Shown: piece by piece, positions 6,632 to 13,660 of the stretch
Position numbering within the stretch: the first letter of the stretch is position 1
How the letters are laid out: each line of letters begins with the position of its first letter
NCBI GenBank assembly: GCA_002490995.1
Contig: DKVC01000009.1
Location: 6,816-26,959, forward strand
Direction of reading: 5' to 3'
Length of the DNA: 20,144 nt
From: Lachnospiraceae bacterium UBA7188
GTDB taxonomy: Bacteria; Bacillota; Clostridia; Lachnospirales; Lachnospiraceae
The notes under the pieces: generated by a model
Database searches by the model: none
Told to the model about the DNA's origin: nothing
The model's input: only the letters and a program-made list of their open reading frames with translations
Position numbers and translations under genes: made by a program

Positions 6632-7582
6632 ATGGCAAAAGGCAAAGAGGCGAAAGCAGTAGTCCGTACGGAGACTACCTGGAAGAGCGCCTGGAAAAGA
6701 GACTGGCAGTTATATCTGCTGCTTCTGATTCCATTGATCATGGTCTTTGTATTCAGTTATGCGGCATATCCCGGTCTGAGAATGGTTTTTATGGATTACA
6801 AGCCGGCAAAGGGGTATGACGGCAGCGAATGGGTGGGACTGGCGACTTTTCGGAAAATATTTGCGGATTCCGATTTCCATCGGGCGTTGCGCAATTCTGT
6901 CGTATTCAATCTGGCAGATTTGGTGGTAGGGTTTCCGATGCCGATTATACTGGCCTTGATTCTGAACGAGCTTCGCTACGCCAGATTCAAGAAGGTGTCC
7001 CAGACCATTCTGTATCTGCCCCATTTCCTTTCCTGGGCAATTATCGGAAGCGTGGCGCTGACGATGTTCAAGCCATCCAGCGGTCTGGTCAATGTGATGC
7101 TGATGAACACAGGGATCATTGAGGAGGGCATTCCTTTCCTGAACGAGAAATGGCATTGGGCAGTGACTTACCTGCTGATCGGGGTCTGGCAGAGCATGGG
7201 GTGGGGAACGATTCTTTATCTGGCTGCAATCACAGGAATCAGCGGTGAACTTTACGAGGCGGCTATGATAGACGGCGCTAACCGCTGGAAGAGAATGTGG
7301 CATATTACGCTTCCGGGAATCAAGAGCACGGTGGTGACTCTGTTGATTATGAATCTGGGCCGTATCATGGGAAGCAATCTGGAGAGGCTGGTAGCCTTTG
7401 GAAATACCCAGGTCAAGGATTTCCAGTATCAGCTGGCGGTGTACATATATAATAAAGGTCTGAATAACAGCAAGTTCAGTATGGGTACCGCGGTGAACCT
7501 GTTCCAGTCTCTGATTGGACTGGCGTTAGTCATCCTGTCCGACAGGGTGGCAAAAAAGCTTGGCGAAGACGGTTTGTTATAG
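6632..7582 (+). CDS. Carbohydrate ABC transporter permease, LplB type
   Basis: A 316-residue inner-membrane subunit of a CUT1-type sugar importer. A charged N-terminus leads into the first membrane helix (about 27-47), and further hydrophobic segments appear around 90-112, 124-145, 176-200 and 280-300. The EAA loop that contacts the ATPase is clear at about 209-229 (EAAMIDGANRWKRMWHITLP). Start chosen for GGAGGAGG ahead of the ATG. It is the first gene of the operon, and the second permease follows at once. LplB/YtcP-type importers usually take up oligosaccharides, often pectin-derived, which fits the enzymes downstream. No ATPase gene is present, so an MsmX-type shared ATPase elsewhere is expected. 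Confidence 0.93.
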   Translation: MAKGKEAKAVVRTETTWKSAWKRDWQLYLLLLIPLIMVFVFSYAAYPGLRMVFMDYKPAKGYDGSEWVGLATFRKIFADSDFHRALRNSVVFNLADLVVGFPMPIILALILNELRYARFKKVSQTILYLPHFLSWAIIGSVALTMFKPSSGLVNVMLMNTGIIEEGIPFLNEKWHWAVTYLLIGVWQSMGWGTILYLAAITGISGELYEAAMIDGANRWKRMWHITLPGIKSTVVTLLIMNLGRIMGSNLERLVAFGNTQVKDFQYQLAVYIYNKGLNNSKFSMGTAVNLFQSLIGLALVILSDRVAKKLGEDGLL

Positions 7583-7594
7583 GAGGTGGATGGT

Positions 7595-8524
7595 TTGAGC
7601 AGGAAAAAAGAGAGATCAATGGAGGAATCGGTTTCGGCGGGCGGAGCCCATGCGGTGAATAAATTTCGGGTCAGTGACTTTATAATGATGGCGGTCATAG
7701 TTATCCTGTGCGCTACCTGTGTGCTTCCCTTTATTCATGTGGCGGCGAAATCGATTTCCGGAAATACGGCTGTGATGTCAAAGGCTGTCTATTTCTGGCC
7801 GAAGGATATCACCCTGGACGCGTTCAAAAGAGTGCTGGGGGATGAGTCCATGACATATTCCATGCTGTTTTCCGTAGTGATTACACTGATTTTTACCATT
7901 CTGGGCATGCTTGTATGTACATGTGCGGCATATCCTCTGTCAAAGAAAAGACTGAAGGGGAAACAGCTTTTTACCTTTCTGCTGATGGTACCCATGTATT
8001 TCAGTGCAGGCATTATACCGGCGTATCTGCTGTATCAGGATCTGCATATACTGGACACAATGTGGGTATTGATTCTGCCGCTGATTTATTCGCCCTACAA
8101 CATGCTGATTATGAAGAACTTTTTCCAGAGTACCATACCGGACAGCCTGGAGGAGTCGGCATTCCTTGACGGGGCAAGCAATATTCAGATTCTGAGTAAG
8201 ATTGTGCTGCCTCTTTCCAAGCCGATACTTGCGACACTGTCCCTGTTCTATGCGGTGGGAAGGTGGAATTCCTATGCGGACAATATGTACTATACCAGGG
8301 CCGCGAACCTGAAAATGATCCAGTATAAGCTTTACCAGCTGGTAGCATCCGCCACGGAAGCGCAGACAGCATCCCTGGCGGACACGGGCGGAGTCAGCCA
8401 GGCCGCGCCGGAGGTATTGCAGGCGGCGAGTATCATGTTCGTTACGATTCCCATTATCATTATATATCCGTTCCTTCAGAAGTACTTTGTACAGGGTACC
8501 ATGATTGGGGCGGTAAAGGGTTAA
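7595..8524 (+). CDS. Carbohydrate ABC transporter permease, YtcP type
   Basis: The partner permease, 309 residues when started at the TTG at 7595. AGGAGGTGG (7581-7589) sits 5 bases ahead of it and overlaps the stop of the first permease gene. A GTG at 7586 lies inside that ribosome site, and the ATG at 7619 has none, so TTG is the best choice. Membrane helices are seen around 29-50, 90-113, 126-148, 156-176 and near the C-terminus. The EAA loop reads SLEESAFLDGASNIQILSK (about 184-202), with ESA replacing EAA. It pairs with the LplB-like subunit to form the import channel. Confidence 0.92.
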   Translation: MSRKKERSMEESVSAGGAHAVNKFRVSDFIMMAVIVILCATCVLPFIHVAAKSISGNTAVMSKAVYFWPKDITLDAFKRVLGDESMTYSMLFSVVITLIFTILGMLVCTCAAYPLSKKRLKGKQLFTFLLMVPMYFSAGIIPAYLLYQDLHILDTMWVLILPLIYSPYNMLIMKNFFQSTIPDSLEESAFLDGASNIQILSKIVLPLSKPILATLSLFYAVGRWNSYADNMYYTRAANLKMIQYKLYQLVASATEAQTASLADTGGVSQAAPEVLQAASIMFVTIPIIIIYPFLQKYFVQGTMIGAVKG

Positions 8525-8536
8525 ATATTGTAAATC

Positions 8537-8550
8537 CCCCGTTTTCGGGG
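8537..8550 (+). other. Short hairpin between permease and binding-protein genes
   Basis: CCCCG-TTTT-CGGGG forms a 5-bp GC stem in the 59-base gap. No U-run follows, so it is not a full terminator. It may mark mRNA processing or partial attenuation that lets the binding protein be made in excess, as in other importer operons. The role is inference. Confidence 0.35.
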
Positions 8551-8583
8551 TGAAATATATCTTTTAAAAAGGAGGAGATTTTT

Positions 8584-10365
8584 ATGAAGAAGAGATATCT
8601 TCAAAAGGTTCTGGCTGTGGCAATGACAGGCGCCATGGCATTGGGAGTTCTGGCAGGGTGCGGCAGCGAGCCTGCATCAGGCAGCAATGAGTCGTCATCC
8701 GCCCAGGGAAGTGAAGAGGAAAGCTCTGCGGAGGATGCAGGAAGTGAGGAAAGCTCCGCTGAGGATGCCGGAGATGGGGAAAGTTCCGCGGAAGAAAGCT
8801 CCGGAGCTTCAGGCGCAGCAGGAATTGACGGGTGGGAGCCCTTTGCGGACAGGGTTACGCTGAAGATTCCGGTTTATGACCGCGGGGATTCCGGAAACGG
8901 TTGCTCGGATGTGGTGAATAACTACTGGACAAAGTGGGTGCAGGACAATTTCGGCGAAAAATACAATATTGATGTACAATATGTAGCCATTACCCGTACC
9001 GCTGTTATGAATGATTACGCAATGCTGGCGGCAGGCCAGGATCTTCCTACCGTATGTATGGAGTATGATTATGACAAGCTGGCTACATGGCAGGCGGACG
9101 GTTATCTGCAGCCCTATGATGTGGAGCAGTTCAAGACAATCGCGCCTACCTATTGGCAGACCATGGTTGACAACGGAAATGATGCATACACCAAGCTGGC
9201 AGGAGAGGATTACCTCATGCTGGGCTACAGGCCTTACGGAAACAGCACCTACACCTGGGTGACATGGTATCGCAAGGACTGGATGAAGGAGGCTGGCTTC
9301 GAGGAGTATCCCAAGACAAATACCGAATTGCTTGAGTTGTATGCAAAACTGGTTGAAAATGGGCATGAGTATCCCCTGAGCGGCTCTAAGGTCGCAGGCG
9401 CAGGTGTTGACCAGAACTATCCCTACAGGGATTATCCCCAGGATGAGCTGACCTGGGCTACCATGGGCGATTATCAGATTCCCGCCCTGCCCTCAGAGGC
9501 ACAGAAGAGATTCCTGAAATGGGAGAATACGCTTTACAATGAAGGCTACAAGAATCCGGAGTATTACCTGAGAGAAGCTTCCGAGGCTGAAGCTGATTTT
9601 ATCAATGGCAAGGCATTTACCTGGTCAGGGTATGTATCCTCTACCATGACGCAGCTGAACTCTTTCTACGAGAATTTCCCGGATGCAGAGCTTGGCGTTA
9701 TCGTATGCCCGGATACCTTCGTTCAGGATGAAACCTGGGGCTCTTCCAATGCCTACAGGCCCGGAACCAATTTCGGTATGATGATTGCCCTTTCCAACAA
9801 TGCAACCGAGGATGAAGCAAAGGCAGCAATGATGTACCTGGAGTGGCTGGCACAGGAAGAAAACCTGTTCACCATGACATGGGGCGAAGAGGGCGTGAAC
9901 TTCAATTATGACGAGAACGGAAATCCCGTTGCTGTAGGCGATCAGTCCGGTCTTGAACAGCAGCAGGGACATAACAATAATGTTGACTACTGGTGTGTGG
10001 TTACCGCAATTAAGACTTTGGGCTCCATCGAGAAGGATATCGCTGCAATCAACCCTCAGGGGCTGCCTCAGGACTTCTATGACGAGCTGCTTGCCAATTA
10101 CAACGGACAGGTTGCCATCTGGAATGAAGGCTATGCGAACTCCGACTGCCTGTTTGCTGTTTCTCTTGATTCGGTGGCAGAGTACGGAAACACTCTTTAT
10201 GACCTGTATGCAGAGTATCGCGATAAACTGACAATGTGTGCCCCTGAAGAGTTCGACGCGTTGTATGAGGAACTGAGCCAGAATTATCTGGACCAGGGTT
10301 ACCAGGAGGTTATTGATGAAAGACAGGCTGCCTTTGAGAACGGGCAGACCACAAAGCTTCAGTAA
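8584..10365 (+). CDS. Extracellular solute-binding lipoprotein of the ABC importer (LplA type)
   Basis: The 593-residue product starts with a lipoprotein signal peptide (KKRYLQKVLAVAMTGAMAL) and a lipobox LAGC with the lipidated Cys at 26. A Ser/Glu/Ala-rich tether with tandem repeats (27-80) precedes the binding domain, which starts near IDGWEPFADRVTLKIPV. The size (about 500 residues in the mature domain), the aromatic-rich sequence and the WYRKDWMKEAGFEEYPKTNTELLELY motif fit the large family-1 binding proteins that partner LplB/YtcP permeases. AAGGAGGAG precedes the ATG. It should capture the oligosaccharide outside the cell; from the neighbours, an unsaturated rhamnogalacturonan or galactosyl-rhamnose fragment is likely. 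Confidence 0.93.
   Translation: MKKRYLQKVLAVAMTGAMALGVLAGCGSEPASGSNESSSAQGSEEESSAEDAGSEESSAEDAGDGESSAEESSGASGAAGIDGWEPFADRVTLKIPVYDRGDSGNGCSDVVNNYWTKWVQDNFGEKYNIDVQYVAITRTAVMNDYAMLAAGQDLPTVCMEYDYDKLATWQADGYLQPYDVEQFKTIAPTYWQTMVDNGNDAYTKLAGEDYLMLGYRPYGNSTYTWVTWYRKDWMKEAGFEEYPKTNTELLELYAKLVENGHEYPLSGSKVAGAGVDQNYPYRDYPQDELTWATMGDYQIPALPSEAQKRFLKWENTLYNEGYKNPEYYLREASEAEADFINGKAFTWSGYVSSTMTQLNSFYENFPDAELGVIVCPDTFVQDETWGSSNAYRPGTNFGMMIALSNNATEDEAKAAMMYLEWLAQEENLFTMTWGEEGVNFNYDENGNPVAVGDQSGLEQQQGHNNNVDYWCVVTAIKTLGSIEKDIAAINPQGLPQDFYDELLANYNGQVAIWNEGYANSDCLFAVSLDSVAEYGNTLYDLYAEYRDKLTMCAPEEFDALYEELSQNYLDQGYQEVIDERQAAFENGQTTKLQ
8716..8795 (+). repeat. 30-bp tandem repeat inside the binding-protein gene
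   Basis: Two full 30-bp units (8716-8745, 8746-8775) and a partial third (8776-8795) encode EESSAEDAGS, EESSAEDAGD and GESSAEE. They form the acidic spacer after the lipid anchor. Copy number could vary between strains. Confidence 0.7.
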
Positions 10366-10408
10366 TCAGTCCGGTTTCACAGATTTGTTTTATAAGGCTT
10401 TCGATATG

Positions 10409-10432
10409 GCCTCCCGGTGTTTGCCGGGGGGC
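10409..10432 (+). terminator. Hairpin after the binding-protein gene
   Basis: A 9-bp GC-rich stem (10409-10417 with 10424-10432, one G-U pair) and a 6-base loop. The following sequence, TGTATTTG, is a weak U-run, so partial read-through into the GH105 gene is likely. It would lower enzyme expression relative to the importer. Confidence 0.55.
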
Positions 10433-10544
10433 TGTATTTGAATCAAATTCTATAAAATGATAATTGCGGATATTCATGAAAGAGGTTACAATTGATTCAT
10501 AAAAAGGAATCGTGCCGCCCCGGCGGCAGGAAATGGAGGGACGT

Positions 10545-11597
10545 ATGCTGCGACTGGAGTATGACAGGAAACAAATTGAAGAGGTGATCGACAGGATTGT
10601 CAGGAAGACCATGAACATGGATCTGACCTGGGACTGGCCCTGCGGGGTGGCCTACTACGGCATCAGTGAAGCCTATGAGAAGACAGGAAAAGAGGAGTAT
10701 CTGAAGCTGCTGAAGGACAGGGTGGACGAGCTCATAGACCTGGGGCTGCCCAAAGTGTGGACCGTGAATGCCTGTGCCATGGGGCACTGCCTGATTACCC
10801 TTTATCAGGCTACCGATGATAAGAAGTATTATGATATCCTTATGAGCAAAATCGCTTACATAACCAACGATGCACTTCGCTTTGGGGATCATGTGCTTCA
10901 GCATACGGTGTCTGCCAACAATGATTTTCCGGAGCAGGCATGGTGCGACACCCTGTTTATGGCTGCTTTCCTGCTGCTGCGTGTCGGGGTTATGAATAAG
11001 GATGAAGATATGATCAATGATGCGTTGAATCAGTACTACTGGCATATCAAATATCTGCAGAATCCCAGCAGTGGATTTTATTATCATGGCTATGACAATA
11101 TCGCAGGGGATCATATGTCCGGGATTTACTGGGGCAGGGCCAATGCATGGGCAGCGTTTACCATGTCCCAGGTGGGCGGCATCCTTCCGGAATGCTATCT
11201 GTACCCGAAGTACATGGATGTAGCAGGCTCCCTGAACGAGCAGCTGGCGGCGCTGAAGACCGTACAGACGGAAAACGGACTGTGGAGGACCGTGCTGGAT
11301 GACCCGGATTCCTATGAGGAAATTTCCGCTTCCGCCGGAATCGCCGCGGCCATGCTGACCAGAGGCAATCCGCTGCATTCCAAATATATCAACAAGTCCA
11401 TCAGGGGGCTGCTGGATAATGTCAGCGAGGACGGCAAGGTGATGAATGTGTCCGCCGGAACGGCTGTTATGCGGGATAAGGAAGGCTACAGAGGCATTTC
11501 CAGGGACTGGATACAGGGATGGGGCCAGGGGCTTGCGCTGGCATTCTTCTCCACGCTGCTGGTTTCCGATACCATAGAGAAGGACGGGGCGCTTTGA
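10545..11597 (+). CDS. Unsaturated rhamnogalacturonyl hydrolase, GH105 family
   Basis: A 350-residue cytosolic enzyme that removes the 4,5-unsaturated galacturonate left by rhamnogalacturonan lyases, releasing rhamnose-ended products (YteR/YesR type, EC 3.2.1.172). Family features are WDWPCGVAYYGISEAYEKTG (29-48), FPEQAWCDTLFMA (128-140) with the likely catalytic Asp135 (Asp143 in YteR), YYHGYD and the YWGRANAWAAF segment, then the C-terminal SRDWIQGWGQG. No signal peptide is present, so it acts on imported substrate. ATG 10545 is chosen because GGAGGG lies just ahead; ATG 10533 and a GTG at 10512 are weaker options. It lies 1 base ahead of the next start, so the two genes are tightly coupled. 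Confidence 0.9.
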   Translation: MLRLEYDRKQIEEVIDRIVRKTMNMDLTWDWPCGVAYYGISEAYEKTGKEEYLKLLKDRVDELIDLGLPKVWTVNACAMGHCLITLYQATDDKKYYDILMSKIAYITNDALRFGDHVLQHTVSANNDFPEQAWCDTLFMAAFLLLRVGVMNKDEDMINDALNQYYWHIKYLQNPSSGFYYHGYDNIAGDHMSGIYWGRANAWAAFTMSQVGGILPECYLYPKYMDVAGSLNEQLAALKTVQTENGLWRTVLDDPDSYEEISASAGIAAAMLTRGNPLHSKYINKSIRGLLDNVSEDGKVMNVSAGTAVMRDKEGYRGISRDWIQGWGQGLALAFFSTLLVSDTIEKDGAL

Positions 11598-11598
11598 T

Positions 11599-13584
11599 AT
11601 GTTTTACAGGAGATTTGTGTTCGGGGAGTTTGAGGAAGGACAGGGCGGAGAAGTGTCCCGAACCGGAGAAGAAAGACAGTGCGGAGAACATACCGGGAAA
11701 ACAGGTGGCAGCCAGATTGAGAGAAGTGTCCGGAATATAGGAAGCAGCAGGAATGAGGCATCGGTTCAGCAGTCATCCGGAGAGCAATGGGGAAAAGGCG
11801 TAAATCAACAGGAAACAATCCGCGTCCGGGCAGGTGACTTATACCGTCCGGATATGGGCTACGGCTTTGTAGTCGAGAAAAACAGGCGTGAGCAGGAGCG
11901 CCTGCGCCTGCCGGAGCTGAATTCCGCGTTTGATGCGGTGTACTGGTACCAGAACGAGGAACTTTCCCATGTGGAGGAAGACAGGAACGGATGTTTTCTG
12001 GATTCCGACAGGGAAATCGCGGTGTTGGAAGAGGCTGCCGGAGCTGTCTTTCCGGGAGAGCACAGGAGAATCCCTCTTTCCTTCAAGCTGGATGTGCCCC
12101 GTCAGGGCAATTACAGGGTGACACTGAAGATCCGCACAGGTTGTACGCAGGAATCTGTGGAGGATGTACTGATATTCACGGGGCGCAGGCGGCTGGGCTA
12201 CAGTGGCGCCGTCTCCGGTGATTTTATATGCACCATGTCTGTGAATGTATGCGACATTATTCCCAGGGGGCTTACGGAGGTTTACGAAGACAGGAGCCTG
12301 GATATCACCATACTGGCGGAGAAGCCGGGTATCAGTGAGATAACAGTGGAGGAACTGGAGTGTCCCACTCTTTTCATTGCCGGAGATTCCACGGTGACGG
12401 ATCAGAGCGCGGATTATCCGTATGCACCCGGAACCTGTTATTCCGGCTGGGGACAGATGATTTCGGGATATCTGAACGGGAAGATAGCGGTGTCTAACCA
12501 TGCCCATTCCGGGCTGACCACAGCCAGCTTCCGGGAGGAGGGGCATTACGGAATCGTGGAGCAGTATATCCGGCCGGGCGATTACCTGTTTATTCAGTTT
12601 GCCCATAATGACCAGAAGCTGGAGGCTCTGAAGGCAGAGGAGGGGTATAAAAACAACCTTCTTCGTTATATCAGCGAGTGCAGGGACAGGGGCGTATTTC
12701 CGGTACTGGTGACACCCATTGCAAGGAATACCTGGAAGGGAAACGACGGAAGCTATAATGACCTGCTGGAAGAATATGCCGGAACCTGCATCAGTGTGGG
12801 CGAGCAGGAGGATGTGCCGGTTCTCGACCTGCACAGGCGCAGCATGAACTTCATTGTGAAAAACGGGCTGGAAGCCTCCAAAGCGTATTTCTTTCCGGGT
12901 GATTATACCCACAGCAATGATTACGGCGCTTATTTTATGGCAGGGCTGGTGGCTGATGAGATTTCGACTGTGTGCGGCGGAAGGAAGGAGCCGGAATACC
13001 GTTTCCTGGCGGAGTGTGTGACGGATGGTTTCGGAGCGTGGCTGCCTGCGGAGCGGATTGTTCCCCTGGAGAAGCCTGCAATCTATGACAATGTGACGAA
13101 TGCGGAGGAGGCGGAGGTGCTTTCCGATGTGGAGCGTCTCTCGGAACCGGCGGACAGGGCATCGGCGCTGGATATGGTAATCAGGACGGCCCGGTTTTTC
13201 CCCACCAATGTATATAACGATATGTTTACCGATGTGGTGGGACATGAGTGGTATGCCGGGGCGGTGGAATGCGCTTATCAGAACGGCATGATCGATCCGG
13301 GAATGGTGGAGGACGGGAAATTCTTTCCGCTGCGTCCGGTGACACTGGAGGAATTTCTGGTATTTGCGGTCAATGGCTATAAGAGCAGGAGGAAGCTTCC
13401 TGACATGGATGCATGTACGGGAAACAGCGTTTTTGTTTATGATACAAAGTGCAGAGAGTACACAAAGCCTTATGTACGGGCGGCCTGTGCGCTGGGATTG
13501 ATTCCGTCTGACGGCAGTGAGTCGCCTGACAGGGTGCTTACCCGGGGAGAAGCAGTGGCGCTCTGCAGGAAGCTGGGGCTGTAA
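11599..13584 (+). CDS. SGNH-type rhamnogalacturonan acetylesterase-like protein with SLH-like C-terminal repeats
   Basis: A 661-residue protein. The SGNH hydrolase core (about 255-455) has block I IAGDSTVTDQ (nucleophile Ser264), the Gly block SNHAHSGLTT, FAHNDQK (Asn337) and the catalytic GDYTHSNDYGA (Asp435, His438), as in rhamnogalacturonan acetylesterases (EC 3.1.1.86). In front lies a beta-rich domain whose usual start (YxFGxG...GYGF) is split here: FVFGEF at 6-11 and GYGFV at 87-91 are separated by about 60 hydrophilic residues. The C-terminus (about 520-661) holds two S-layer-homology-like repeats (FTDVVGHEWYAGAVECAYQNGM and YTKPYVRAACALGLI). No signal peptide is visible. The ATG follows the GH105 stop by 1 base; translation is probably coupled. 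Deacetylation of pectin fragments is the likely role. Confidence 0.82.
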   Translation: MFYRRFVFGEFEEGQGGEVSRTGEERQCGEHTGKTGGSQIERSVRNIGSSRNEASVQQSSGEQWGKGVNQQETIRVRAGDLYRPDMGYGFVVEKNRREQERLRLPELNSAFDAVYWYQNEELSHVEEDRNGCFLDSDREIAVLEEAAGAVFPGEHRRIPLSFKLDVPRQGNYRVTLKIRTGCTQESVEDVLIFTGRRRLGYSGAVSGDFICTMSVNVCDIIPRGLTEVYEDRSLDITILAEKPGISEITVEELECPTLFIAGDSTVTDQSADYPYAPGTCYSGWGQMISGYLNGKIAVSNHAHSGLTTASFREEGHYGIVEQYIRPGDYLFIQFAHNDQKLEALKAEEGYKNNLLRYISECRDRGVFPVLVTPIARNTWKGNDGSYNDLLEEYAGTCISVGEQEDVPVLDLHRRSMNFIVKNGLEASKAYFFPGDYTHSNDYGAYFMAGLVADEISTVCGGRKEPEYRFLAECVTDGFGAWLPAERIVPLEKPAIYDNVTNAEEAEVLSDVERLSEPADRASALDMVIRTARFFPTNVYNDMFTDVVGHEWYAGAVECAYQNGMIDPGMVEDGKFFPLRPVTLEEFLVFAVNGYKSRRKLPDMDACTGNSVFVYDTKCREYTKPYVRAACALGLIPSDGSESPDRVLTRGEAVALCRKLGL

Positions 13585-13660
13585 GGAAGTGTTCCTTGAA
13601 AAAGCATCCGCAAACGCAGCAAAAATGTGGAAGGCAGTTTATGAGAATGGAGAGAGTGAT

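Noticed and set aside
8537..8550. Transcription terminator between the permease and binding-protein genes
   Set aside because: The stem is only 5 bp with no U-run after it, and the genes clearly belong to one importer.
8716..8795. CRISPR-like array
   Set aside because: The 30-bp units are contiguous, in frame and encode an acidic linker in the lipoprotein; there are no spacers.
11839..13245. Long minus-strand open frame opposite the SGNH esterase gene
   Set aside because: Antisense shadow of a gene with clear catalytic blocks; no recognisable domain or ribosome site.
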